Positions 25,425-34,556 of a stretch of DNA of 64,000 nt are shown here, piece after piece. A model generated the notes under the pieces. It searched no databases. It was given only the letters and a program-made list of their open reading frames with translations, and was not told where the DNA came from. A program made the translations under genes and the position numbers. Location of the stretch: the NCBI GenBank assembly GCA_023435745.1, contig JAEZMD010000018.1, positions 186,001 through 250,000 on the forward strand, given 5' to 3'. Origin of the DNA: Bacillota bacterium. GTDB lineage: Bacteria > Bacillota > Clostridia > Acetivibrionales > DTU013. Within the stretch, counting starts at the first letter, position 1. Each line of letters begins with the position of its first letter.

Positions 25425-27158
25425 ATGCTGACAAAGAAGCTTTATGAGGTCAGGCAAATCCGTGATTTTAGAGATCTGCTGGAACAGAGCGCTGAACTTT
25501 TTTCTGATAAAGCGGCCTTTTGGGTCAGGGTCAGGGAGGGCGGATTCAGAAGCATAACCTACAGACATTTTAAAGAAGATGTGGATGCCTTGGGCGCCGC
25601 ATTAGTTTCTTTGGGACTTCGCGGGAGCTTTGCAGCGGTGCTTGGGGAAAACCGGTATGAGTGGTGTGTTTCATATCTTGCAATGACAAACCACTGCGGC
25701 GTGATAGTCCCTTTGGACAAAGAACTGCCGGTTGCTGAGAAGGGGAATCTTCTTCAGAGAAGCGGATCCGAAGCGCTGATATTTTCGGGGCGTTATGCCA
25801 ACGAACTTCTTACATTAAAGGATGCCGGAAGTCCGGTAAAATATTTTATCAACATGGATCTGGAGGAGGATACGAAGGATTTCCTCTCATTCAGGAGGCT
25901 ACTTGAAAAGGGCCGCCAGCTGCTGGCGCAAAAGCAGGTGGATCTGAGCGAGTATAAAATTGACGAAACTGCCATGAGCGTTCTGCTCTTTACATCGGGG
26001 ACAACTGATCTGGCGAAGGGCGTAATGCTTTCACAAAAGAACATCTGCTTTGATATCACAGGCATCACGAAGACTGTATATGTAGATAGCAATGACATAA
26101 TACTTTCAATTTTACCGATTCATCACACATATGAGTGCACGATCGGCTTTTTGACGATTATATACAGTGGCGGTACCATTGCCTTTAATGAAGGGCTCAA
26201 GCATATTCAGAAGAACTTTGGGGAAGTGAAGCCTACATTATTGGTCACCGTGCCTTTGCTCCTTGAAAACATGTATAAGAAAATATGGGAGCATATTAGA
26301 AAAAAGCCCGGGATGACGCTGCTGGTCAATATCATGATGGGTGTTGGCGATGTTTTGAAATTTATTGGCATCGATATACGACGAACCATGTTTGCCAGCG
26401 TTCACCGCACTTTTGGAGGACGCCTCAGATTAATCGTAACAGGAGCTGCGGCTATCGAGCCAAAGGTTTCAAACGGCTTGAATCGTATGGGCTTCAAGGT
26501 ACTGCAGGGATATGGCCTGACAGAGTGTTCGCCATTGGTTATCGGCGAGAGAGATCACTTTTACGGCAATGCCTCGGTTGGTTTGCCGCTTCCGGGAGTA
26601 GAAGTCCGTATTGACAATCCGGATGAAAACGGAGTGGGTGAGATCATAACTAAAGGCGACAACGTGATGCTGGGGTACTATAAAAATGAGGAGGCCACTC
26701 AAAAAAGCCTCAGAGATGGTTGGTTTCACACAGGAGATCTGGGTAGAGTCAATGAGAGGGGCGCATACTATATCACAGGGCGGTTGAAGAATGTCATTGT
26801 CACGAAAAACGGCAAGAACATTTTCCCCGAGGAAGTGGAGTCCTACATCAACAGAAGCCCCTATGTGCTTGAATCCATGGTAATTGGTTATCAGGATGAC
26901 AAATCCGGCGAGACTGTGGTCGGAGCGCATATATTGCCGAATCTGGACGCTATTAAGGAGAAGCTGAAGGTTCATACTCCTTCGTTGGAGGAGATCAAAA
27001 AAATCATATCCGAGGCTGTAAAAAGCGCAAACAAGGATATGCCTTTATATAAGAGGATTAGTACCTTCACAATAAAGGACAGCGCTTTTATCAAAACAAC
27101 TACGCAGAAAATAAAAAGATATGCCGAAAACGTGAAGATGAAGCTGGAGAAGAACTAA
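25425..27158 (+). CDS. AMP-forming long-chain acyl-CoA synthetase
   Basis: This 577-residue adenylate-forming enzyme activates a fatty acid with ATP and transfers it to CoA. The phosphate-binding loop LLFTSGTTDLAKGVMLS, the A5 motif GYGLTECSPL, WFHTGDLG with the ribose-binding Asp, and the hinge region TGRLKNVIVTKNGKNIFPEE are intact. The C-terminal lysine motif lies in FIKTTTQKIKR. The start at 25425 follows GAGGTGA. It lacks obvious transmembrane segments. No fatty-acid metabolism genes are adjacent, so its precise acyl preference is unknown. Confidence 0.93.
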   Translation: MLTKKLYEVRQIRDFRDLLEQSAELFSDKAAFWVRVREGGFRSITYRHFKEDVDALGAALVSLGLRGSFAAVLGENRYEWCVSYLAMTNHCGVIVPLDKELPVAEKGNLLQRSGSEALIFSGRYANELLTLKDAGSPVKYFINMDLEEDTKDFLSFRRLLEKGRQLLAQKQVDLSEYKIDETAMSVLLFTSGTTDLAKGVMLSQKNICFDITGITKTVYVDSNDIILSILPIHHTYECTIGFLTIIYSGGTIAFNEGLKHIQKNFGEVKPTLLVTVPLLLENMYKKIWEHIRKKPGMTLLVNIMMGVGDVLKFIGIDIRRTMFASVHRTFGGRLRLIVTGAAAIEPKVSNGLNRMGFKVLQGYGLTECSPLVIGERDHFYGNASVGLPLPGVEVRIDNPDENGVGEIITKGDNVMLGYYKNEEATQKSLRDGWFHTGDLGRVNERGAYYITGRLKNVIVTKNGKNIFPEEVESYINRSPYVLESMVIGYQDDKSGETVVGAHILPNLDAIKEKLKVHTPSLEEIKKIISEAVKSANKDMPLYKRISTFTIKDSAFIKTTTQKIKRYAENVKMKLEKN

Positions 27159-27184
27159 GACCAGCAGGCGAGGCACCGTATAAG

Positions 27185-28456
27185 TCACACCACCGCAGCC
27201 AGCAGCATAATTCCTTCGTTTTCGCGATAGATTCCCGGCAATTGTCCCAACGGGATAGGGTTGACACCTATTCCTACTTCTATAGTGTAGCCCGGTCTTC
27301 TGAATTCCTGTAAAAACCAGTCCTTATAACCCGCATAGGCTGCCTCGGCCGTTCCAGCCTCTACAGCATAACCGCTGATAGACGCGAACTGATTGGCTAT
27401 TGTCAGCGCACGGGGAGGAGCATAATCCTGGAACTGCCAGTAGATGACTTCGCCCTGCGTGTGATAGGCAATGACGAGCCTGAAATCGTGAGCTCGTGTA
27501 AAATCAACCATTGCTTTTGACTCCGGTTCTGACAGCGGGGCGTCTCCGCCGAAATCCCTCGGCCCTGGACTTGTAATACCTGCTTCTATTTCCTCCTCCT
27601 TCTCAAGCTCCCAGTCTGCCGGGTAATTCAGATTCAGATCGACTCCCCTGATATTTGCCTTCCAGACGCTTGGGAGAGGAAGTCCTGTCGTATTAAGCCT
27701 TGCGGCGGCTGTAAAAGCGGGATTGTCATAATTAGGCCAGTAAGCCACCAGATCCACACCGTCAGGATTTACGAGCGGCACTATGTATATGCTGGTGAGA
27801 TTGAACAGCTCCCGTATGTTGTAGCCGAGAATGCTGGCGCCGACAGAGTAAGCTTTTGCATAATTCTCTATAAATTCCATAACAAGAGGGGTGGTAATGG
27901 ACTCATTTGCATGGTGGGAAGCATTATACGACACTTCCCTTGCGCCGCGGCCAAGCCTGATATAGTATAGCTCTCTGCCCATCACGCTCCTGCCGATGGA
28001 GCCGGTTTCAAGGAAAGGATATCTTGCCTTCAGCCCTTCAATCTGACGTTGTACGATTTCATAGGTTGGAGCTACATCCATCGTTACTACATCAATACCA
28101 TAAGGTACGGTGAGCCTTTGACCAACATTAATCCTGTCAGGATCGATCCCCGGGTTTGCCGTCACAATAGCGCTGACAGTAGTATAGAAGGCTCGCGCAA
28201 TAGAGAAAAGTGTGTCGCCGGGCCGGACCGTATAGATATCATAACCTAGGAGAAGTCTGTCTAGAACACGCCAGGTAGCCGGCCCCACGATGCCGTCTGC
28301 CACCAGTCCGTTGTTGCGCTGAAAGGCGACCACTGCCTGATATGTTCTGCTTCCGAATATCCCATCGACCGGGCCTGCAGGATAACCTATTCTGTTAAGT
28401 AAGCTTTGAACGACTCTGACATCCGGCCCTTCCGAGCCTATTGAAAGTGTCTGCAT
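27185..28456 (-). CDS. Peptidoglycan M14 endopeptidase with PG-binding and LysM domains
   Basis: This 423-residue protein has an N-terminal peptidoglycan_binding_1 domain (about 1-68), a LysM domain (about 74-118, YTVRPGDTLFSIARAFYT) and a C-terminal zinc carboxypeptidase domain of family M14 (about 130-420). The zinc ligands lie in SHHANES and AYHTQGE, the substrate loop is RGVDLNLNYP, and the catalytic Glu is in YTIEVGIG. This arrangement matches gamma-D-glutamyl-L-diamino acid endopeptidase I of spore formers, which cleaves cell-wall peptides. No signal peptide is seen, as in the forespore enzyme, which supports a sporulating host. It is convergent with the acyl-CoA ligase gene. Confidence 0.93.
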   Translation of the reverse strand: MQTLSIGSEGPDVRVVQSLLNRIGYPAGPVDGIFGSRTYQAVVAFQRNNGLVADGIVGPATWRVLDRLLLGYDIYTVRPGDTLFSIARAFYTTVSAIVTANPGIDPDRINVGQRLTVPYGIDVVTMDVAPTYEIVQRQIEGLKARYPFLETGSIGRSVMGRELYYIRLGRGAREVSYNASHHANESITTPLVMEFIENYAKAYSVGASILGYNIRELFNLTSIYIVPLVNPDGVDLVAYWPNYDNPAFTAAARLNTTGLPLPSVWKANIRGVDLNLNYPADWELEKEEEIEAGITSPGPRDFGGDAPLSEPESKAMVDFTRAHDFRLVIAYHTQGEVIYWQFQDYAPPRALTIANQFASISGYAVEAGTAEAAYAGYKDWFLQEFRRPGYTIEVGIGVNPIPLGQLPGIYRENEGIMLLAAVV

Positions 28457-28630
28457 GCTATCACATCCAATTGCCTTAATTTTATTCCCCTACAGGAGAA
28501 TTAAGCCTTTAATATTATATTAGTTCGTCGTGATAAACGTGCTTTTTTGCGGTAAGCGCTTGCAGAATGCTCCGCGTTGTATAACACCTTTTCATCCCGC
28601 CTTACGCATAACCTTGATATTTTCAATAAA

Positions 28631-28658
28631 TTGATATACAATTTAAAGGATATATTAT
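28631..28658 (+). promoter_or_regulatory. Promoter for GAF kinase-NarL operon
   Basis: TTGATA (28631-28636) and TATTAT (28653-28658) are 16 bp apart, giving an expected leader of about 50 nt before the kinase start at 28718. Confidence 0.5.
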
Positions 28659-28717
28659 ATGACTATTATTTAACAAAGTCTTTGCCGATTATGGTGAATT
28701 CTTAATTTGAGGGATGT

Positions 28718-30496
28718 ATGGGAAATACAGGCCACAGGGCTGTTCTGCAGCAAAATTCAAAGCTTCTGACAACGTTGCTGGACGTATCCAATCTTGTCTC
28801 CTCCACAATGGAAATTAGGCCGTTGCTTGAAGCTATTTTGGATAAACTCGGGACTATCATCAAATATGAAAATGCAAAAATATTTATCGTGACCGACGGG
28901 CAGGTGCGGATCATCGCGCACAGGTCCCTGCTTGAGTCCGGCCAGGAGGATACGTTTCCGCTGCCTGTCAGTATTGATCTTCTGCAGGACAAAAAGCCGG
29001 TAGTCATTGGCGATATCTGTTCGGATGAGGAGATAGCAATTACCTTCAGAAAAAATATGGAGCGTTACATGGACACTGTGTATAAGGGTGTCCGCTGCTG
29101 GATGGGCTTGCCGATGGTTTATAAAAACAAAGTAGTCGGTGTGTTGACGCTGGATCATCATGAGCCGGGTTTTTATAAGCCATATCATATTGAGCTTGGC
29201 ACAGCGTTTGCAAATCAGGCAGCCATTGAATACGAAAATGCGAAGCTGTATGAGGATGAGAAAAAAAGGCTTCAGGAGAATGAACAAAGAAGACTTGTGG
29301 CGGAGAGTCTGAGGGATATACTGAGGTCGCTGAATTCAAACAAACAGCTTGATGAGATCCTGGATTTCATTATCGGGGAAGCCGCCAGATTGCTGCATAC
29401 GGACTATGCAGCCCTTTTCAGAGTGGATATGGGTGAAAAAACGCTTGCGCTGCAGGCGGCATACGGATTTCCCGGCTATATGAAACAAAACGTGTCCATC
29501 AGTTTGGAGACAAGTGTGCTGGGAAAAGCTTTTATGGAACGCCAGCCTATAGTGAGCACAGATATTTCTCAGGCAAATCAGATAGCGCATTTGCATCCGA
29601 TGCTGGATCAGCATTTGGAGTGGATTCGTACCAACTGCTGCGGCATGATGGCGGTACCGCTTATCTGTAAGGATGAGGTTTATGGTGGTATATCGCTTTA
29701 CTTTAAAAAAGATGAAGGACAGTCGGAACATTTTATTTCAAAAGAAAAAATCGAATTGGCCATGACCTTTGCGGATCAAGCTGCATTGGCAATCGACAAT
29801 ACCAGACTCCGGAAGCAAGCGGAGGAAATGGCGGTTGCCGCGGAAAGAAACCGGCTGGCAAGAGACCTCCATGATGCGGTCACTCAGACACTATTTTCTG
29901 CCAGCCTGATTGCCGAAGTGGTACCGAGGATATTGGAGAAGGATAAGGAAGAAGGATTAAAAAGGATCGATGAGATCAGGCAGCTGACCCGTGGAGCTCT
30001 GGCCGAAATGAGGACGCTGCTCTTTGAGCTGAGGCCGGCCACACTGGTCGAAGCGCCGCTGGAGGATCTGCTCAGACAGTTATCGGAAGCGCTCACCGGA
30101 CGCGCAAGGATACCCGTCACACTCAATATAAAAGGCACCGTATCGTTACCTTTGGAAGCAAAAATAGCTTTTTATCGCATTGCTCAGGAGGCGCTGAACA
30201 ACATTGCGAAGCATTCGGGGGCGAAAAATGTATGTGTTGAGTTCAGATCCAATGAAGACAAACAACTGGCGATTGTTGTCGCAGGCTTAAGCGTGACTGA
30301 CGACGGACGGGGATTTGACCCGGATGCCGTCACCTCCGAGCACTTTGGACTTGGTATCATGCGGGAGAGGGCGGCGGCAATCGGTGCAAATCTGAGCGTC
30401 AGGTCCGAAGCGGGAGAAGGCACAACCATTGAACTGGAATGGGTGGGTGGTAAACGCACGCAATGGAATATAGAAATGAGGGATAAAAGTGAGTGA
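28718..30496 (+). CDS. GAF-domain sensor histidine kinase (NarX/LiaS-like HisKA_3)
   Basis: This 592-residue cytosolic kinase has two GAF sensor domains (about 20-165 and 205-365), a HisKA_3 dimerisation helix with the phospho-acceptor H385 in ARDLHDAVTQTLFSASL, and a HATPase domain (about 475-585) with AQEALNNIAKHSGA and DDGRGFD. No membrane segment is evident, so it likely senses a small intracellular ligand or redox state through the GAF domains. Its stop codon overlaps the start of the NarL-type regulator gene by 8 bp, indicating a coupled two-component pair. Confidence 0.94.
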   Translation: MGNTGHRAVLQQNSKLLTTLLDVSNLVSSTMEIRPLLEAILDKLGTIIKYENAKIFIVTDGQVRIIAHRSLLESGQEDTFPLPVSIDLLQDKKPVVIGDICSDEEIAITFRKNMERYMDTVYKGVRCWMGLPMVYKNKVVGVLTLDHHEPGFYKPYHIELGTAFANQAAIEYENAKLYEDEKKRLQENEQRRLVAESLRDILRSLNSNKQLDEILDFIIGEAARLLHTDYAALFRVDMGEKTLALQAAYGFPGYMKQNVSISLETSVLGKAFMERQPIVSTDISQANQIAHLHPMLDQHLEWIRTNCCGMMAVPLICKDEVYGGISLYFKKDEGQSEHFISKEKIELAMTFADQAALAIDNTRLRKQAEEMAVAAERNRLARDLHDAVTQTLFSASLIAEVVPRILEKDKEEGLKRIDEIRQLTRGALAEMRTLLFELRPATLVEAPLEDLLRQLSEALTGRARIPVTLNIKGTVSLPLEAKIAFYRIAQEALNNIAKHSGAKNVCVEFRSNEDKQLAIVVAGLSVTDDGRGFDPDAVTSEHFGLGIMRERAAAIGANLSVRSEAGEGTTIELEWVGGKRTQWNIEMRDKSE

Positions 30497-31124
30497 GGAA
30501 AAGATAAAAATTCTGATCGCAGACGATCATAAGGTGGTAAGAAGCGGGCTTGGAGCATTTTTACAGGTTTTTGGCGATTTTGAGCTCGTAGGCGAGGCGT
30601 CCAACGGAAAGGAAGCTGTTGACGCATGTGCAGCCACCCAGCCGGATGTAGTCCTGATGGATCTTGTAATGCCTGAGATGGATGGTGCACAGGCAACAAA
30701 GATCATACGGGAACGTTTCCCTGATATACAGGTCATTGTTCTGACCAGCTTTAAGGAGGACAACCTGATCGAAAGTGCTCTGCAGGCTGGAGCCATCGGT
30801 TATCTATTGAAAAATGTATCGGCGGATGAACTGGCCGACGCGATCCGATCGGTCAATATCGGCCGTCCCACGCTGGCTCCCGAAGCGACACAGGTACTGA
30901 TAAATGCCACAGGACGAAAGCATTCGTCTGATTATGAATTGACCCCAAGGGAAAAAGAAGTGCTCGGTACGATGGTCGATGGTCTAAGCAACCCGGAAAT
31001 TGCTCAGAAGCTTTTCCTCAGCAGATCTACCGTTAAATTTCATGTAAGCAGCATTCTGTCGAAGCTGGGAGTGTCCGGAAGAACGGAAGCGGTTGCCCTT
31101 GCCATACAGAAGAAGCTGGTATAA
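30489..31124 (+). CDS. NarL/LuxR-family response regulator
   Basis: This 211-residue regulator has an N-terminal receiver (about 5-125) with phospho-acceptor D58 in VVLMDLVMPEMDG and the switch Lys in GYLLKNVSADEL. A C-terminal LuxR helix-turn-helix (about 145-208) shows LTPREKEVLGTMVDGLSNPE and LFLSRSTVKFHVSSILSKLG. It starts with GTG at 30489 inside the kinase gene. The target genes are unknown. A strong terminator follows. Confidence 0.95.
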   Translation: MSEEKIKILIADDHKVVRSGLGAFLQVFGDFELVGEASNGKEAVDACAATQPDVVLMDLVMPEMDGAQATKIIRERFPDIQVIVLTSFKEDNLIESALQAGAIGYLLKNVSADELADAIRSVNIGRPTLAPEATQVLINATGRKHSSDYELTPREKEVLGTMVDGLSNPEIAQKLFLSRSTVKFHVSSILSKLGVSGRTEAVALAIQKKLV

Positions 31125-31135
31125 GTAAGGATGCA

Positions 31136-31175
31136 GGGGGACGGTTTCTGAGAAAAGAGAACCGTCCCCCTTTTT
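31136..31175 (+). terminator. Rho-independent terminator after NarL regulator
   Basis: GGGGGACGGTT (31136-31146) pairs with AACCGTCCCCC (31160-31170) in an 11-bp GC-rich stem with a 13-nt loop, and TTTTT follows at 31171-31175. It ends the kinase-regulator operon and abuts the stop codon of the convergent helicase gene. Confidence 0.93.
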
Positions 31176-32791
31176 CACTTTTTGCCTATGATACGCTGCA
31201 GCACACGCTGCAGGAAAGACTTTTTGGCAGCAGAAGCGGTGCTTTGGTTCTGCAAAACCGGTTTTGTTTGTTCGGTGCGAGGCACGGAATGTGGGGGCCT
31301 GCTCTGTCCGGCATATGTTGAGGTGCGCGGAGGCTTTGTTTGCCGGGCTTGAGACGCAGCAGCCCGAGGTGCGGTACGCGCAGTTCCCGTCTTCTGTGCA
31401 GGGTTTGCTATACCTGCCCGGTTTGCTGCGCCGGTAAGATTAGTTGCACCTGTTCGGTTTGCTGTTCCGGTTCGGTTTGCTGTTCCTCCTTTTTCAGGAT
31501 TTTCGGTTCCTTTGGCTTTTTGCCGGTCCGTTTTTTGTCTGCCCGGCTGATCCAGACGCCTGCCGCTGTGCTGAGGTTTGCTTTGCCGGGGCGTCCTGGC
31601 CTGTGGTCGGGTTACTTTCAACTTGTTGGCCTCGATCCATTTTTCAGCTCCGGCTATCCGTTCATTGTACTCAGCTTCGGTGGGAAGCTCAGCTTCGGTA
31701 ATCATGGCGCCTATATGCTCTTCTATTTCATAGAGGCTCATGATGTCATCGCTTGTGACTAATGTGATGGCACGGCCGGGATTTCCCGCTCTGCCGGTAC
31801 GGCCGATCCTGTGGACATAACTGTCCTTTTCTACCGGGACATCATAATTGATTACCAGGGACAAGCCGTCGATATCAATACCGCGGGCGGCGACATCCGT
31901 GGCCACCAGCAGATGAAATTGTTTCTGCTTGAACTGCTCCATAGTCTTCATGCGCATTCCCTGGGCAATATCTCCGTGCAGCGCATGTGACGCGTATCCC
32001 TTTCGGGTCAGAAAGCTTTGCACTCTGTCAACAGCGAGCCGTGTGTTGCAAAAAATCATGCAGCTTTCCGGTTGTTCCATCAGAAGCAAGCGATTCAACT
32101 GGAGATTCTTTTCTCTATGATCCACACGATAATATACCTGTTCAATAATGTCCACCGTCATGGTCTGTGATTCTATCTCAATGGTGACTGGGTTTTTCAT
32201 GTGATTGCTGCATATTCTACGGATTTCTGCAGGAATGGTGGCTGAAAAAAGCAGTGAGATCCTATCCTTCGGTAATGTCTTGATGATTTTCATGACCTGA
32301 TCGTAGAAGCCCATATCCAACATTCTGTCCGCTTCATCAAGAACGAGGAAACGGATATTTTTAGTTGTCAGATTTCCATGACTGATGTGGTCAAATACCC
32401 GTCCAGGCGTACCTGTCACAATGGAAACGCCCTTTCTGAGAGCAGCAATCTCAGTATTCATATTATGCTGTCCATATACCGCCGTTGTTCTGTGATTAAG
32501 GTACTTCGACATCAGCGTGAGATCGTTGTCCACCTGAACGGCGAGCTCCCTGGTCGGTTCAAGGATCAGACCTTGCGGGCCTGGCGCCTCCGGATCGGTC
32601 ATTTGCAGGATGGAAACGCCAAAAACAGCGGTTTTGCCGCTGCCTGTCTTAGACATAACGATAAGATCTTCATTCTTCAAAATATGGGGGATGGCCCTGC
32701 GCTGCACCTCTGTCGGCTCCTGAAAGCCCATATCCTCCAGTGCCTTTAAAATAGGGGATGAAATACCCAGATCATTAAAACTTTTTTCCAT
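31175..32791 (-). CDS. DEAD-box RNA helicase with repeat-rich C-terminal tail
   Basis: This 538-residue ATP-dependent RNA helicase has all core motifs: the Q-motif region, SKTGSGKT (Walker A), PTRELAVQ, TPGR, DEAD in LVLDEADRMLDMGF, SAT in LLFSATIPAE, and HRIGRTGRAG in the second RecA domain. The catalytic core ends near residue 375. Residues about 400-520 form a basic, low-complexity tail that contains hexapeptide repeats of the type TANRTG encoded by 18-bp DNA units. Such basic tails bind RNA in CshA/CsdA-like helicases. A role in ribosome assembly or mRNA decay is likely. No operon partner is visible. Confidence 0.95.
   Translation of the reverse strand: MEKSFNDLGISSPILKALEDMGFQEPTEVQRRAIPHILKNEDLIVMSKTGSGKTAVFGVSILQMTDPEAPGPQGLILEPTRELAVQVDNDLTLMSKYLNHRTTAVYGQHNMNTEIAALRKGVSIVTGTPGRVFDHISHGNLTTKNIRFLVLDEADRMLDMGFYDQVMKIIKTLPKDRISLLFSATIPAEIRRICSNHMKNPVTIEIESQTMTVDIIEQVYYRVDHREKNLQLNRLLLMEQPESCMIFCNTRLAVDRVQSFLTRKGYASHALHGDIAQGMRMKTMEQFKQKQFHLLVATDVAARGIDIDGLSLVINYDVPVEKDSYVHRIGRTGRAGNPGRAITLVTSDDIMSLYEIEEHIGAMITEAELPTEAEYNERIAGAEKWIEANKLKVTRPQARTPRQSKPQHSGRRLDQPGRQKTDRQKAKGTENPEKGGTANRTGTANRTGATNLTGAANRAGIANPAQKTGTARTAPRAAASQARQTKPPRTSTYAGQSRPPHSVPRTEQTKPVLQNQSTASAAKKSFLQRVLQRIIGKK
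31402..31491. repeat. 18-bp repeats in helicase tail
   Basis: GGTTTGCT recurs at 31402, 31420, 31456 and 31474, with a degenerate unit between, keeping an exact 18-bp period. The translation is a hexapeptide repeat (TANRTG-like). The reading frame is preserved throughout. Confidence 0.88.
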
Positions 32792-33034
32792 TGTTGTCTT
32801 CTTTCATGTTATGGATTTTTTTGTATGACAAAATAATATTCATTTCACATTATAACATTAGCAGAAAGTTTGTACTATACTTTGATTCCGAAATACGATT
32901 GACGGTAAGTACTCATTGTGTTATTGTGGGTAAGGAAATGTTAACTATTCGTAAATCCTGACGGCAGCTATGAAATATCGTGGCAGCAGGTTTGTGCTAT
33001 ATTTGCAGTAACTACTTAAAATAGGGGTGCAACC

Positions 33035-34519
33035 GTGAACAGAATTGGATTTGATAATGAAAAGTACTTACATCTGCAATCGCAAAAAATCCTTGACCGG
33101 ATCGCCTTTTTTGGAGGGAAGCTGTATTTGGAGTTCGGAGGGAAGCTTTTTGACGACTACCATGCTTCGAGAGTACTGCCCGGGTTTAAGCCGGACAGTA
33201 AGGTAAAAATGCTGCTTGAATTGAAGGATGAGGCTGAGATCGTTATTACTATCAACGCCGACGATATAGAAAAGAACAAACGCAGGGGAGACCTTGGCAT
33301 TACATATGACTTGGATGTTCTGCGTCTGATTGATGCATTCCGGGAGATTGGCCTGTATGTGGGAAGCGTTGTCATTACTCATTACAACTCGCAGATTACA
33401 GCCGACCTGTTCCAGAAAAGGCTGGAAAATCTCGGTATTAAGGTATACAGGCATTATATAATCCCCGACTATCCTGCCGATATTCAGCTTATCGTCAGTG
33501 ATGATGGATACGGTAAAAATGATTACATAGAAACTACCCGATCTCTTGTTATCGTTACCGCGCCCGGACCTGGCAGCGGTAAAATGGCCACTTGCCTTTC
33601 ACAGCTTTATCATGAGCATATACGTGGGATTAAGGCGGGATATGCAAAATTTGAGACCTTCCCCATCTGGAATCTGCCGTTGAAACACCCTGTGAATCTT
33701 GCATACGAAGCAGCAACAACTGATCTGAATGATGTGAACATGATTGATCACTTTCATCTGGAAGCGTACGGAGAAACCACAGTCAACTATAACAGAGATA
33801 TTGAGATATTTCCTGTACTCAATACGATTTTTGAAAGAATATCAGGGGAGTCCCCCTATCGAAGCCCGACCGATATGGGCGTAAACATGGCGGGATACTG
33901 CATAACGGATGATGAGTGCGTTAGCAGAGCGTCGGAGCAGGAGATTATCCGCCGATATTACAATACCCGCTGCTCTCAGCGGCAGGGCATGGCTGATAAG
34001 GCCGAAGTTTACAGGTTGGAGCTATTGATGAGCCAACTGGGCATTTCTCCGAAGGATCGTCCTGTTGTAGATGAGGCACTAAAACGTGCCGAGGCTACCG
34101 GAGGTCCTTCTGTCGCACTTCAATTGCAGGATGGCCGTATTGTTACCGGCAAGACGACTCCTTTGCTTGGGGCTTCTGCCGCGCTTATATTGAATGCATT
34201 GAAGGAATTGGGCGGGATTCGCCATGAGATGCATCTGATTTCCCCAATCATCATCGAGCCTATTCAGGCCTTGAAGGTGAAGCATATGGGCAATCATAAT
34301 CCACGCCTGCATACAGACGAGATCCTGATTGCCCTGTCGATTTGCGCTGCGACTAATCCCACCGCTGCACTTGCGATACAGCAGCTGCCAAAGCTGCGAA
34401 GCTGTGAGGCGCATTCCACGGTGATCCTGTCTCGCGTTGACGAAAATGTTTTTCAAAAGCTTGGGATCAATATCACCTGTGAACCCCAATACCAGACAAA
34501 AAAGCTATATCATAAATAA
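33035..34519 (+). CDS. DUF1846 family protein of unknown function
   Basis: This 494-residue protein matches the DUF1846 family, whose N-terminus here reads IGFDNEKYLHLQSQKILDRI. A glycine-rich stretch, VTAPGPGSGKMATCLSQLY (about 180-198), resembles a P-loop-like nucleotide-binding turn. The C-terminal half shows a second alpha/beta region. The start is GTG at 33035 behind AGGGGTG. The family is widespread in Firmicutes and no function is established to my knowledge. It stands alone between a divergent helicase gene and a convergent symporter gene. Confidence 0.9.
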   Translation: MNRIGFDNEKYLHLQSQKILDRIAFFGGKLYLEFGGKLFDDYHASRVLPGFKPDSKVKMLLELKDEAEIVITINADDIEKNKRRGDLGITYDLDVLRLIDAFREIGLYVGSVVITHYNSQITADLFQKRLENLGIKVYRHYIIPDYPADIQLIVSDDGYGKNDYIETTRSLVIVTAPGPGSGKMATCLSQLYHEHIRGIKAGYAKFETFPIWNLPLKHPVNLAYEAATTDLNDVNMIDHFHLEAYGETTVNYNRDIEIFPVLNTIFERISGESPYRSPTDMGVNMAGYCITDDECVSRASEQEIIRRYYNTRCSQRQGMADKAEVYRLELLMSQLGISPKDRPVVDEALKRAEATGGPSVALQLQDGRIVTGKTTPLLGASAALILNALKELGGIRHEMHLISPIIIEPIQALKVKHMGNHNPRLHTDEILIALSICAATNPTAALAIQQLPKLRSCEAHSTVILSRVDENVFQKLGINITCEPQYQTKKLYHK

Positions 34520-34543
34520 AAGCGGCACAGCATAATAACCTGT

Positions 34544-34556
34544 GGCACTACTCATT
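34544..34556. repeat. Third copy of the 13-mer GGCACTACTCATT
   Basis: This 13-mer is identical to the left end of the inverted-repeat element at 6890-6902. It overlaps the stop codon of the symporter gene. No second arm was found nearby, so it may be a solo end of the same element or coincidence. Confidence 0.5.
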
